From the NCBI GenBank assembly GCA_963784995.1, contig CAWATZ010000001.1, forward strand, positions 904,452 to 968,451: a stretch of DNA of 64,000 bases. The letters run 5' to 3'. This document shows, piece after piece, positions 27,916 to 36,883 of this stretch. The position numbers and the translations under genes are program-made. Numbering within the stretch: the stretch's first letter is position 1; every line of letters begins with the position of its first letter. The notes below the pieces were generated by a model that worked only from the letters and a program-made list of their open reading frames with translations, was not told the origin of the DNA and did not search any database. The DNA is from CAWATZ01 sp963784995 (lineage in GTDB: Bacteria; Planctomycetota; Planctomycetia; Gemmatales; Gemmataceae).

Positions 27916-27930
27916 TGGCACGCCTCCTGC
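27916..27930 (+). promoter_or_regulatory. Sigma-54 (-24/-12) promoter
   Basis: TGGCACGCCTCCTGC matches the consensus TGGCACG-N4-TTGC, with GG and GC separated by exactly ten bases. It stands 84 bp before the aldo/keto reductase ATG. An enhancer-binding activator for sigma-54 is encoded at 36884. Confidence 0.7.
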
Positions 27931-28013
27931 GTTAGTGAGTGGACGAGAACGACCGGCGCCGCCCGGCACGGTCCTCCAAGTAAGCATCGGATCCCGACAG
28001 AGGGAGAGGAGTC

Positions 28014-28973
28014 ATGAGAACGAAACGATTGGGCAACTCCGACCTGTTCATTACTCCCATTGGTTTTGGGGCATGGGCGATTGGAGGAGCGGGCTGGGAA
28101 TTCGCCTGGGGAGGCCAGGACGACCGCGAGTCCATCGCCGCCATCCACGAGGCGCTGGACAACGGCATCAACTGGATTGACACGGCCGCGGTTTACGGGC
28201 TGGGCCACTCGGAGCAGGTCGTGGCCCGGGCCCTCGATGGCATGAGCAAGCGACCGTACGTCTTCACCAAGTGCAGCATGGTCTGGAACGAACGCCGGGA
28301 GATCGGCCACAGCCTCAAGGCCGACTCGATCCGGCGCGAGTGCGAGGCCAGCCTCCGCCGGCTGCGGGTGGAGGCCATCGACCTGTACCAGATCCACTGG
28401 CCCGACCCCGATGAGGAGATCGAGGAGGGCTGGGCGACCCTGGCCGCGCTGAAGCGGGAAGGCAAGGTCCGTCACGTCGGCGTGTCCAACTTCAACGTCG
28501 CCCAGATGCAGCGAGCCCAGGCCATCGCCCCAATCGCGTCGCTCCAGCCGCGCTACTCGCTGCTGCATCGCGAGATCGAGGCCGAGATCCTACCGTTCTG
28601 CGTTCGGGAGAACATCGGCGTGATTGCCTATTCGCCGATGGCCTCCGGGCTGTTGACCGGTGCGATGACGCGCGAGCGGATCGCGGGCCTGCCGGCCGAT
28701 GATTGGCGAAAGCGCCACCCTGACTTCCAGGAGCCCCAGCTGTCCCGCAACCTGAAGCTGGTGAGCCTGCTGCGGACCATTGGCCAACGCCGGGGCTACA
28801 CCCCGGCCGAAGTGGCCGTCGCCTGGGTGCTGCACAACCCAGCCAGCACGGGAGCCATCGTCGGCGCCCGGCGGCCCGGCCAGGTGCGGGGCGTGGTCGG
28901 GGCGGCCGAGTATCACCTCAGCCCGTGGGAGGTCGCGGAAATCGAGGCCTTCGTTGCCAGGGTCGCGGCCTGA
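28014..28973 (+). CDS. Aldo/keto reductase
   Basis: 319 residues, a complete (beta/alpha)8 AKR. The catalytic tetrad is visible: Asp in NWIDTAAVYG, Tyr in the same motif, Lys in YVFTKCSMVW, and His in LYQIHWPDP. NADPH-binding elements include YSPMASGLLTGAM and GAIVGARRPGQV. The ATG follows GAGAGGAG at good spacing. A sigma-54 promoter precedes it, so expression probably depends on nitrogen, carbon or stress signals through an activator. The substrate is unknown; the nearest groups reduce aldehydes and ketones broadly. Confidence 0.92.
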   Translation: MRTKRLGNSDLFITPIGFGAWAIGGAGWEFAWGGQDDRESIAAIHEALDNGINWIDTAAVYGLGHSEQVVARALDGMSKRPYVFTKCSMVWNERREIGHSLKADSIRRECEASLRRLRVEAIDLYQIHWPDPDEEIEEGWATLAALKREGKVRHVGVSNFNVAQMQRAQAIAPIASLQPRYSLLHREIEAEILPFCVRENIGVIAYSPMASGLLTGAMTRERIAGLPADDWRKRHPDFQEPQLSRNLKLVSLLRTIGQRRGYTPAEVAVAWVLHNPASTGAIVGARRPGQVRGVVGAAEYHLSPWEVAEIEAFVARVAA

Positions 28974-29178
28974 CCCCGAGGCGAGCCGGACCCGGCACGT
29001 TCGCGGCGCCGATGGTCCGCTGTGAAATCAACAGGATTCCTGACCCATGCAGGTGTGGTTCGTCGCCGAGCATCTGGTCGATGAGCCGCTGATCCACGCC
29101 GATGGGCAAGCTACCAACTAACGGGGCAGCCTGACAGGCTGTCCTCTGGCACTCAGGGTTCGTTCTTGGAGTCCAATC

Positions 29179-29832
29179 ATGTCGGAAGTCATCGCGGGGA
29201 TCCGAATCCCCGACAGCAAACTGGCCCGGGAGGCGACCGACCTCCTGCGGGAGCACGGTGGCCCGCTGCTGTTCGCCCATTCGCTGAGAGTCTACCTGTT
29301 CGGGGCGATCCGGGGCCGTCACCGGGAACTGACGGTCGATTACGAGCTGCTGTACTTCGGCGCCGTGTTCCACGACCTCGGACTGACTGCGAAGTACCGC
29401 AGCCCCGACCACCGCTTCGAGATCGATAGCGCGAATGTGGCCCGGGACTTCCTGCGTGCCAACGGCATCGATGAAGAGGCCGGAGTGGTGTGGGACGCGA
29501 TCGCGCTGCACACGACGCCGGAAATCCCTTGGCACAAACGGCCGGAGATCGCGCTGGTTACGGGCGGAGTCGAGGCGGACGTCCTCGGCGAAGGGCTCGG
29601 GGAGATCCCGGCCGGCGATCGGGACGCTGTACTTGCCGCATACCCGCGTATCAACTTCAAACGGGGGATCGTCCAGGCGTTCACCGACGGCTTCGCCCAC
29701 AAGCCCGTGACTACCTTCGGGACGATGAACTCCGACGTGCTGGAACGGACGCAGACCGACTACCGCCGGCCGAATTTCTGCGACCTGATCGCCGCCAACC
29801 CGCTCATCGAAAGGATGAAGGATGAAGGATGA
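29179..29832 (+). CDS. HD-domain protein (cyanamide hydratase-like)
   Basis: 217 residues. Metal ligands of the HD fold: FAHSLRVYLFG, the HD pair in FGAVFHDLGL, and IALHTTPEIPW. The C-terminal part (YPRINFKRGIVQAFTDGF and NFCDLIAANPLIE) matches the subgroup annotated as cyanamide hydratase-like HD proteins in bacteria and fungi. The true substrate is unknown. The last codons (RMKDEG) and the stop are supplied by the palindrome at 29811, which probably replaced the native end. A 5' fragment of a paralogue lies at 17335. Confidence 0.85.
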   Translation: MSEVIAGIRIPDSKLAREATDLLREHGGPLLFAHSLRVYLFGAIRGRHRELTVDYELLYFGAVFHDLGLTAKYRSPDHRFEIDSANVARDFLRANGIDEEAGVVWDAIALHTTPEIPWHKRPEIALVTGGVEADVLGEGLGEIPAGDRDAVLAAYPRINFKRGIVQAFTDGFAHKPVTTFGTMNSDVLERTQTDYRRPNFCDLIAANPLIERMKDEG

Positions 29833-29895
29833 AGGAGGAACAAAGACCGAGACCCCGGGGCCTCAGTCTTTGTTCATCCTTCATCCTTCATCCTT
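29811..29895. repeat. 85-bp palindrome, GGATGAA family
   Basis: AAGGATGAAGGATGAAGGAT on the left and its complement on the right around a GC-rich centre with its own inner arms (ACAAAGACYGAG). It overlaps the 3' end of the HD gene. The same family sits inside fdhA at 21708. Confidence 0.85.
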
Positions 29896-29937
29896 CCGAA
29901 TGACGCTCCCGCGCCGTCCTGAAGAAAGGAACGGATC

Positions 29938-30363
29938 ATGCCAATTCTTTCGCGATCCCGATTGGGTCTCTCCTTGGCGGCCCTCACCGGCACCGCCCTC
30001 ATTCTCGGTGGCGGCTGTGACCGGCCCGACGGAGGTTCGGCAAGAGAAACGCTGACGAACGGCACGAGCCGGCAAGCCACTGGGAAGGCGCCACCGATCC
30101 CCAAAGAAGGTCCTCTGGCCAATCCCAGGTCCCTTCACCAGGTTGGCCTCCCGGCCGAGCTGACGCGGAAGGCCATACCAAGCGATAATCCACAGAGCCC
30201 GGAGAGGATCCGTCTCGGCCAGAAACTGTTCTTCGACGGCCGGTTGTCCGCCGATGGCACCGTGGCCTGCGCCACCTGCCATGACCCCGCCCGCGCTTTC
30301 ACCGACGGCCGGCCAGCCTCGATCGGCATCCACGGCCGCGCCGGTCAGCGCAACGCCCCCTGA
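29938..30363 (+). pseudogene. N-terminal part of a MauG/CcpA-type di-heme cytochrome c peroxidase
   Basis: 141 residues, under half of the family length (330-400). A lipoprotein-like signal (SLAALTGTALILGGGC) precedes the peroxidase N-terminus, NPQSPERIRLGQKLFFDGRL, and the first heme site VACATCHDPARAF. Homology stops at about HGRAGQRNAP, where the sequence switches to the 3' end of an SDR gene (LTVDGGTNA and stop). The junction lies inside a 169-bp unit that also occurs inverted at 33025-33193. The second heme site is missing, so the product cannot be active. Confidence 0.8.
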
Positions 30364-30427
30364 CGGTCGATGGCGGCACCAACGCCTGAACGACCGGCGC
30401 AGCCATGAACTTGCTAAAGGAGCACGG
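30259..30427 (+). repeat. 169-bp inverted repeat, left copy
   Basis: Matches the complement of 33025-33193 with very few differences (for example GCGCC against GCACC). Contains the peroxidase heme region, the fused SDR tail and the ribosome site of the following gene. Pairing positions sum to 63,452 at both ends. Confidence 0.9.
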
Positions 30428-30428
30428 T

Positions 30429-31115
30429 ATGAGACAGACAAGACCAGACACGATGAAGGCCGCCGCCATCGATCGCTTCGGAGGCATTGAGACGATCACG
30501 CTGCAAACACTCCCCGTGCCCGAGGTCGGGCCGGAGGAGGTCCTGATCCGCGTCGAGTCGGCCGGCGTGGGCGCGTGGGACCCCTTCGAGCGCGAAGGCG
30601 GCTTCGCCAGGCGGTTCGGAACCGGAGAGAAGTTCCCCTACGTGCTCGGCACCGACGGCGCGGGCACGGTCGTGCAGGCCGGTGAACAGGTCAATGGGTT
30701 CGAGGAAGGCGACCGCGTGTACGCCGCCGTCCTCGCGAACCCCAAGGGCGGGTTCTACGCCGAGTTCGCCGCCGTGAAGGCCGACAACGTCGCGCACGTT
30801 CCCGGCAAGCTCACGACCGAGCAGGCGGGCGTCATGATGAGCGATGCGCTGACCGCTCTCCAGGGCTTGGACGACATGCTGGGTCTGAAGCCTGGCGAGA
30901 CGCTGCTTATCTTCGGCGCCGGCGGCGGCATCGGACACCTGGCCGTGCAGCTGGCCAAGCGCATGGGCGCCCGCGTGCTGGCGCTGGCGTCGGGTGAAGA
31001 CGGCGTGGCGCTGGCTCGGCGCCTTGGAGCCGACGTCGTGGTCAACGGTCGCAAGGAGGACGTGGCGGTCGCCGCCCGGAGTAATGGGCGATGTCTAAAT
31101 GCGACGTGGTGTTGA
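30429..31115 (+). pseudogene. Medium-chain (zinc-less) NADPH oxidoreductase, C-terminally truncated
   Basis: About 228 residues. The GroES-like N-terminal half is intact (MKAAAIDRFGGIETITLQTL, VLIRVESAGVGAWDPFERE, VLGTDGAGTVV). The Rossmann motif LLIFGAGGGIGHLAVQLAKR follows. The family needs about 310-330 residues; here homology ends after DVAVAAR and an unrelated tail to a stop follows. The ATG at 30429 has AAAGGAG upstream. It resembles quinone oxidoreductase/zeta-crystallin proteins. Truncation coincides with the start of scrambled SDR sequence, so a rearrangement cut it. Confidence 0.75.
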
Positions 31116-31285
31116 GTCGCAAGGTCTCCTCGAGCAGCTGTCGATCGAGCTTCAGGAACTCGCCCGGGTTTCCCGTGCCGGCATTCGAGACGACAAGGCC
31201 GATATCCAGGTCCTTCGTATGCTCGGCGAGCTTCGGGATGAAGCCCTCTTGCGAGAGGTCTAGGGCAATACGTACACAGCCCTGG
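31085..31285 (-). pseudogene. Middle part of an SDR gene, inverted
   Basis: The minus strand reads RIALDLSQEGFIPKLAEH, then DIGLVVSNAGTGNPGEF (the SDR NAG motif) and RLNTTSHLDIAHY. The matching C-terminus lies next to it on the opposite strand (31287-31604). One SDR gene has therefore been broken and a segment flipped. Confidence 0.7.
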
Positions 31286-31286
31286 C

Positions 31287-31604
31287 GAAGCGCTTCACTA
31301 TGAGTTCAAACCTCTAGGTGTCTGCGTCACTGTACTGGCAGCCGGGGTTACGAACACAGCGGTGCTCGAAAAGTTCGGCTTCGATCCGAAGACCATGCCG
31401 ATAAAACCAATGAGCGTCGAGCAGTGCGTATCTGAGGGCCTCAGCGGTCTGCTCAAAAACCGCTCCAGAATCGTTCCAGGCCGGCTGAACCGCATCATGA
31501 ACGCCCTCGTGCCCGCTTCTCTTGCGCGGAAGATGTTGGCGGACATGCTTGGTAAAGGGCTTGCCAGCAAGTCCGCTGTTGCAAGTGCTCGCGGCGAGAC
31601 CTAG
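31287..31604 (+). pseudogene. C-terminal part of the same SDR gene
   Basis: Reads YEFKPLGVCVTVLAAGVTNT, then MPIKPMSVEQCVSEGLSGLL and ARKMLADMLGKGLAS before the stop. This is the region after the YxxxK helix in DltE-like SDRs. The Rossmann N-terminus and the catalytic Tyr/Lys are missing. Confidence 0.7.
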
Positions 31605-31842
31605 CGGAGGAAAGCGATCTCATCGAGCCGATTGAGCCATCCAAAAACCGAACTCCGCCGGTAGAAGAGAAAGCGATCTCCCAAGGCGCAGACTGCCGGT
31701 AGGCGGAGGCGCTGGGCGCGCCGGGCGGTATCGTTGGGTAACGTCCTGGCCACGCCGCATATCGGTTACGTCGCCCGAGACCTCTGCAGGACTTTCTATG
31801 GCGACACTGTGAAGAATAGCACGCGATGGCTAGGGGATCGTT

Positions 31843-32244
31843 ATGAATCAGACGACACACGAGAAGAATAAGGCGCTGGTGCTCGAGGCCTTCGACACCT
31901 TGTTCAACAAGCGGGACTAGGAAGCGGCCCAGCGGGATTGGTCGCCCAACTACATCCAGCACAGCGCGCACATTGCCCCGGGCAGGGGCGGCCTTTTTGA
32001 GCTCATCAAGAGCATGCCACCGACGCTGAAATACGAGCCGGGGATGATCGTGGCGGATGGCGACCTCGTCATCGTGCATGGGCGTTTTTCGGGGTTCGGG
32101 GCGCCCGTGAACTGGATCGCGGCGGACATCCTCCGGATCGAAAATGGTGTCCTTGTCGAACACTGGGACGTCATCCAGGACGAGGCGACTCAAGAGCAAA
32201 CCAAGAGCGGCAGGCCGATGTTCGGCGACTCGTTTCCGGTATGA
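31843..32244 (+). pseudogene. SnoaL-like (NTF2-fold) protein with in-frame stop
   Basis: Without the stop this would be 133 residues: MNQTTHEKNKALVLEAFDTL, then WSPNYIQHSAHIAPGR, GMIVADGDLVIVHGRFSGFG and VEHWDVIQDE. These match the SnoaL-like polyketide-cyclase/ester-cyclase family often found beside oxidoreductases. A TAG at 31918-31920 falls where a Tyr codon is expected (NKRD-stop-EAAQRDW), a one-base change. The frame is otherwise intact, so recent loss or a sequencing error is likely. Confidence 0.75.
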
Positions 32245-32277
32245 TTCCACGGCGCTCAGGAAGGACGCGGCGCGGGG

Positions 32278-32863
32278 TCAAGACGGCCAGGCTTGCATTG
32301 CCAGCGCCGACACAAGCCGCAGCTCCTTCTCGGTCGCGCCGCTGGCCGCTTGCACCGCCAGGCCGTTCAGCACCGTGGCGACGTATCGCGCCAGCGTCGC
32401 GCAATCGCTTCCCTCCGGCAGGTCGCCCTCCTGCACGGCCCGCTCGAACCGCTCCCGGAACGCCGCCACGATCGCTTGCCTCAAGCGGGCCAGCTCCCGG
32501 CGCACCGGCTCCGCCTCCTTCCCGCACGCCAGCGCCCGGACACGATCAAGCAGCCGCGGACGTTGTCCCGGCCGCGCAGCATCCGGACGAATCCCGAGAA
32601 GATGGCTTCGACCACGGCCCGGGTCGTCGGTTTCTTCAGGGCCTCGGTCAGGAACGACATGGGCCGCGTTTGGTAACGGTCCAGCGCCTTGCGGAACAAC
32701 TGCTCCTTGTTGCCGAAGGCGGCGTACAGGCTTGGTCGGTTGATCCCCATGGCCCGGGTCAACTCCGGCAGCGTGGCGCCCTCGTACCCGCGCGCCAGAA
32801 CACCTCCAGCGCCCTCTCCAGTGCCTCATCCACGTCGAACTGTCGCGTGCGTCCCGATGGCAT
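32278..32863 (-). CDS. TetR/AcrR-family regulator, two frameshifts
   Basis: About 193 residues after joining frames near 32800 and 32530. The N-terminal helix-turn-helix reads TLPELTRAMGINRPSLYAAFGNKEQLFRKAL. The ligand domain follows with SFLTEALKKPTTRAVVEAIF, then RERFERAVQEGDLPEGSDCA and TEKELRLVSALAMQA. The ATG at 32863 has GGGAGG upstream. C-terminal relatives lacking the DNA-binding part lie at 16912 and 36192. It probably controls the adjacent oxidoreductase genes, which run in the opposite direction. Confidence 0.82.
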
Positions 32864-33024
32864 CGCGGCCTCCCGTTGAAAAAATCTCGTCGCCCCTTGA
32901 CCGGCGCTTGACCGGCTCCCTACAGTTTAATTGTATCAAACGGTACAAAAAATACCAGAAGGGAGAGCGTGGCTGAACACGTTTCTGAAACACCTCAACC
33001 ACTAAGGAGCAAGCAATTGTCTCA

Positions 33025-33193
33025 CCGTGCTCCTTTAGCAAGTTCATGGCTGCGCCGGTCGTTCAGGCGTTGGTGCCGCCATCGACCGTCAGGGGGCGTT
33101 GCGCTGACCGGCGCGGCCGTGGATGCCGATCGAGGCTGGCCGGCCGTCGGTGAAAGCGCGGGCGGGGTCATGGCAGGTGGTGCAGGCCACGGT
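33025..33193 (-). repeat. 169-bp inverted repeat, right copy
   Basis: Complement of 30259-30427. The DNA outside it, beyond 33193, does not continue the peroxidase gene. Confidence 0.9.
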
Positions 33194-33343
33194 GCTGGGA
33201 CCCGAAGCTCCTCGGTACAGCGCTGCTTCTCAATGGTGCCTGGGGTTTGGGCCTGGCGCTGCTGATGCGCTTGCTTCACCACGCCCCAGGCCGCAGCAAT
33301 GCCGGCACGCTGCAAGCTCCGCACTTGGCCGGGAGGTAGAGTC

Positions 33344-34423
33344 ATGGCGGTCCAGGTGCTGCCCATGGATGAACATAACGTCCGACTGGTGGCCAACGTC
33401 CACCCGCCGGACTGGGTCAACCCGGAGCCGGCCCCGCGGCAGCAGTCTCTTGCATCAAAGTTGCCATCGCTCACTCCTTTCTTCTCGCTCACGGAGCTGC
33501 CGCCGCGCCTGGCCGTGATCGGTGCCGGGCCGATCGGCTGCGAGCTAGGCCAGGCCTTTGCCCGTTTCGGCTCCCGGGTCCATTTAGTGGGCCATCATCC
33601 TCAGCTCTTACCCAAAGAGGACAAGGACGCCGCCGAACGGGTCGCGAAGGCCCTGCGGCGGGACGGTGTGGAATTCATCTTGAGCTGCGAAATCACCCGC
33701 GTGGAGAAGCGGGACCACGACAAAGTCGTGCATCTGGCGTGCCCCTCCGGACAGCGGGAAATCATCGTCGATGCGCTCCTGGTCGGCGCCGGCCGGGTGC
33801 CCAACGTGGAAGGTCTCGGCCTCGACGCGGCCAGCGTGCGCCATGACCGGAGTGAAGGAGTCTCGGTCAACGATCGTCTGCAGACCACCAACCGGAACAT
33901 TTACGCCGCCGGCGACGTCTGCTCGCGCTTCAAGTTCACGCACGCCGCCGATGCCATGGCGCGCATCGTCATCCAAAACGCCCTGTTCAAGGGTCGCGCC
34001 CGCGCCAGCGCGTTGACCATCCCGTGGTGTACCTACACCGACCCGGAGGTGGCTCACGTCGGCCTGTACGAACACGAGGCCAGGGAGCGCGGCATCGCCT
34101 GCCGCACCTTCACGCAAGAGCTGCACGACGTGGACCGAGCCGTCCTCGACGGCGAGGACGAAGGGTTCGTCAAGGTGATCGTCGAGGCGACGGGGGACAG
34201 GATTCTTGGGGCCACGATCGTCGCCGCCCACGCCGGGGAGATGATCTCCGAGCTGACGCTGGCGATGGTCGGCCGCCTGGGTCTGCGGACGATCGCCAAG
34301 ACCATCCACCCGTATCCGACGCAGGCGGAGTCCATCAAGAAGCTGGGCGACGCCTGCAACCGCACCCGGCTCACTCCAACGGTCAAGTGGCTGTTCGAGA
34401 AATGGTTGTCGTGGACCCGTTGA
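33344..34423 (+). pseudogene. Mercuric-reductase-like pyridine nucleotide-disulfide oxidoreductase, N-terminal FAD domain deleted
   Basis: 359 residues where about 500 are expected. The first 30 codons (MAVQVLPMDEHNVRLVANVH, then PPDWVNPEP) look like the native leader. Next comes a foreign bridge (RQQSLASKLPSLTPF), then the NAD domain RLAVIGAGPIGCELGQAFARFG, the second FAD motif NIYAAGDVCSRFKFTHAADA and the dimerisation domain (IPWCTYTDPEVAHVGL, KTIHPYPTQAE). The first GxGxxG and the redox CxxxxC are gone. The bridge is an inverted 36-bp copy of the start region of the DUF417 gene (35396-35431). The product cannot bind FAD normally. Followed by a TVP38-type gene, a common partnership. Confidence 0.85.
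33446..33481 (-). repeat. 36-bp inverted copy of the DUF417 start region
   Basis: CTCTTGCATCAAAGTTGCCA onward is the complement of 35396-35431. It bridges the deletion inside the mercuric-reductase-like gene. Confidence 0.8.
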
Positions 34424-34471
34424 TCCCATTTGGGATGGGGGGAAGACTCGCCAGACGGGAAAGGTATTTCC

Positions 34472-35233
34472 ATGCACAAGGGCAAACGACTAACCTGGTT
34501 GAAACTGGCGGCACTGGTCGGTTTTGTGGCGGCCGCCGTGTATTACTTCCGCTTCACCGAGCAGGGCCGGTCCATCTCACCGGAATACGTGTTGGACAGT
34601 ATCGAGAGCCACGGTCCCGTCACGGCCCGCTTGATCTACGTCGCAGTCTACATCGTCGGCACGGTCCTGCTGGTGCCGGGCACCGTCCTGAGCTTCGCGG
34701 GGGCCGTGCTTTTCGGAGCTTACGAGGGGACGCTGTACACCTGGATGGGAGCGGTCGTCGGATCGACGTTGTCCTTTCTCGTGGCCCGGCTGCTGGGGCG
34801 GGACTTTGTCGAACGGCTCTTCAGCGGCCGCTTTGCCGCCTTCGATCAGCGCATCCGCGAACACGGCTTCACGGGTCTGCTGATCATTCGCCTGGTGCCC
34901 CTCTTTCCGTTCAACGCCGTCAACTTCGGCTGCGGGCTGACCGGCATTCGCCTGCGGGATTACGTCCTGGCCACGGCCATCGGCATCGTGCCCGGGACCT
35001 TTGTGTACCAGTTCCTGTTCGCCAAGTTCGGCCGCAAGATTTTGACCGAGGGGTTGCGGCTGGCCTACCTGAAGGACCCGCAACTGTGGCTGGCGCTCGG
35101 CCTGTTTGCGGCGTTCGTGATCGTCGGCAAATGGCTGTCGAACAAGCTCTCCCGGAAGACAGGCGCGGCCAATTCTGAGGCGCGTGGCTCAAAGGTTGCC
35201 ACACCGGAAAGGCTGCCGGCTTCCCGGCGCTGA
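34472..35233 (+). CDS. TVP38/TMEM64-family membrane protein
   Basis: About 253 residues with five to six membrane helices. The family core reads VLLVPGTVLSFAGAVLFG, GAVVGSTLSFLVARLLGRDF, then the conserved FTGLLIIRLVPLFPFNAVNF and TAIGIVPGTFVYQF. These VTT-domain proteins are thought to handle lipids or act with pyridine nucleotide oxidoreductases; a mercuric-reductase-like gene precedes it by about 48 bp. The ATG at 34472 (MHKGKRLTWLKLAAL) is preferred over one at 34430. The C-terminal tail after KWLSNKLSRK is not conserved. Confidence 0.88.
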   Translation: MHKGKRLTWLKLAALVGFVAAAVYYFRFTEQGRSISPEYVLDSIESHGPVTARLIYVAVYIVGTVLLVPGTVLSFAGAVLFGAYEGTLYTWMGAVVGSTLSFLVARLLGRDFVERLFSGRFAAFDQRIREHGFTGLLIIRLVPLFPFNAVNFGCGLTGIRLRDYVLATAIGIVPGTFVYQFLFAKFGRKILTEGLRLAYLKDPQLWLALGLFAAFVIVGKWLSNKLSRKTGAANSEARGSKVATPERLPASRR

Positions 35234-35408
35234 AAGGCACCGTGGCTTTCCGGATGAAGGCTGTCGTTTTACTCGCAGCCTCCGTCTACCTGCTGAAGCA
35301 GGACGTGGTGCGGGCGTCGCTTCCCGGGCCTGGGCATGTTTCTGCATACCGGCGGACCCGCTGCGCGGGTGCCCCCCGACTGGGCTTTGAGATGAGAAGG
35401 AGTGAGCG
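35234..35408. other. Short gap with a possible DUF417 3' remnant
   Basis: A frame reads MKAVVLLAASVYLLKQDVVR at 35255, similar in kind to the end of DUF417 proteins. The mini-palindrome at 35354 follows. The ribosome site GAAGGAG of the next gene ends the gap. Confidence 0.35.
35354..35375. repeat. GGACCCGC-GCGGGTGCCCC mini-palindrome, intergenic copy
   Basis: GGACCCGCTGCGCGGGTGCC followed by CC; identical to the unit at 35893. Confidence 0.85.
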
Positions 35409-35431
35409 ATGGCAACTTTGATGCAAGAGCC
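35396..35431 (+). repeat. Source copy of the 36-bp repeat
   Basis: Covers the ribosome site and first codons of the DUF417 gene; its complement is at 33446-33481. Confidence 0.8.
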
Positions 35432-35918
35432 TGCCCACCAGAAGAGTTCGCTCAGTACCCAGGTGGAGGCGGTCGGCCGCGAGCTGGCACGCTATGGCCT
35501 GGTGGTCGTGGTGTTGTGGATCGGCCTGATGAAGTTCACGGCGTACGAGGCCGAAGGGATTCACCCATTCGTTGCCGACAGCCCGCTGCTGAGTTGGGTC
35601 TCCGGGCCCCTGAGCGACCGGGCCTTCTCGGCCGTGCTCGGCGGCGTCGAGGTCGCCATCGCGCTGCTCATCGCCGCGCGCCCGTTCGCGCCTCGGGCTT
35701 CCGCCCTCGGGAGCCTCCTGGCGGTCGGGATGTTCCTCACGACCCTGAGCTTCCTCATCACGACGCGGGGCGTCTGGGTGCCGGATCTCGGCTTCCCCGC
35801 TCTGGCAATCCCGGGGCAGTTCCTCATCAAGGACCTGGCCCTGCTTGGGATTTCGCTCTGGTCGCTCGGCGAGGCCTGGCAGGCGAGCCAGCGGACCCGC
35901 TGCGCGGGTGCCCCCTGA
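35409..35918 (+). CDS. DUF417 (YkgB-type) membrane protein
   Basis: 169 residues, four membrane helices. The family signature LVVVVLWIGLMKFTAYEAEG is followed by IHPFVADSPLLSWV and the C-terminal IPGQFLIKDLALLGISLWSLGEA. YkgB-like proteins respond to reactive chlorine species in E. coli (rcl operon), where RclA is a mercuric-reductase-like flavoprotein. The neighbour at 33344 is of that kind, so this may be a broken rcl-like locus (inference). The last residues (RTRCAGAP) and the stop come from the mini-palindrome at 35893. Confidence 0.85.
   Translation: MATLMQEPAHQKSSLSTQVEAVGRELARYGLVVVVLWIGLMKFTAYEAEGIHPFVADSPLLSWVSGPLSDRAFSAVLGGVEVAIALLIAARPFAPRASALGSLLAVGMFLTTLSFLITTRGVWVPDLGFPALAIPGQFLIKDLALLGISLWSLGEAWQASQRTRCAGAP
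35893..35914. repeat. GGACCCGC-GCGGGTGCCCC mini-palindrome at the DUF417 3' end
   Basis: Same 22-base unit as at 35354; it encodes the last residues of the DUF417 protein and abuts its stop codon. Confidence 0.85.
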
Positions 35919-35958
35919 GTACGGATGACAGCGGCTGGCCCGGAGCCAGCGCAAATGG

Positions 35959-36061
35959 GCGAGCGGCAGGTGATTTTCTACCCGTAGCCGCAGGCTTTAG
36001 CCTGCGCCGGCGCAGGCTAAAGCCTGCGGCTACGGGGATCTTTCGTGCTGCCGCTCGCCTG
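35959..36061. repeat. Nested palindrome
   Basis: The inner unit 35981-36036 is a perfect palindrome of two 28-bp arms with no loop (CCCGTAGCCGCAGGCTTTAG onward). The outer arms GGCGAGCGGCA and TGCCGCTCGCC surround it, as if it had inserted into an older palindrome. Confidence 0.85.
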
Positions 36062-36191
36062 AACCGGAGGACAGACCATGAGCGGCGACCGTACCAGAGA
36101 TGGTCAAGTCCCATGTCACAACCGAAACCGATGAAAGGAGACCTGAAACGCGAGCGCGCCGAAGCGCGAGACGGTCGAGGGGAAACACACC

Positions 36192-36650
36192 ATGCGGCGG
36201 CCGGTCGCCATGTTTGTGACGGAGCTGGCCGGCAAGCCGATGAAGGGCTGGGTGCTGGTCGAGCCCATGTCCTTCCTGACCGAGGCCCTGCGCCAGCCGC
36301 CCGCCCGGGCCGTGGTCGAGGCAATCTTCTCGGGGTTCGTTCGGATGCAGCGCGACCGCGACAAAGCACGCGGGTGCCTGGTCGTGTCCGGGGCACTCGC
36401 GTGCAGCGAGGAAGCGGAGACGGTGCGCCGGGAGCTGGCCCAATTGAGGCAAGCGATAGTAGCGGCGTTCCGGGAGCGGTTCGAGCGCACCGTGCAGGAC
36501 GGCGACCTGCCGGCCGGGACCGACTGCGCGACGCTCGCGCGGTACATCGCCACGGTGCTGAACGGCCTGGCGGTTCAAGCGGCTAGCGGGGCAACGGAGA
36601 AGGAGTTGCGGCTGGTTTCGGCGCTGGCCATGCGCGCACGGCCCTCTTGA
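36192..36650 (+). pseudogene. TetR/AcrR regulator lacking its DNA-binding domain
   Basis: 152 residues. From about residue 27 it matches the ligand domain of the TetR gene at 32278 (MSFLTEALRQPPARAVVEAI, then RERFERTVQDGDLPAGTDCA and TEKELRLVSALAMRA). The first 26 residues (MRRPVAMFVTELAGKPMKGW) replace the helix-turn-helix. It could be a relic or a dimerising inhibitor. GGGGAAAC is the only ribosome-site candidate. Confidence 0.7.
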
Positions 36651-36883
36651 GCCATCGCCGCGTCTGCCGTCTACGGGCTCCGACGAGCCGGAGGCCGCGC
36701 GCTTCGGTCACCTTGCCCCCGGCGTGTCGAACCGACACGGGCCAACTCCTGCCCGGTAGCCTGACATGGGGCTCGCTTGCCTGAAACGTGGTAAAATCCT
36801 CTTCACGCAGGCGACCTCGAACACCCGGTGGTGCGGTGGACCACCTGCTGGTCCCGGACGAATGACTGACCAGAGGTTTCGCC

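Noticed and set aside
29110..29170. Second sigma-54 promoter (TGGCACTCAGGG)
   Set aside because: The -24 half is present but no GC falls at the required ten-base distance.
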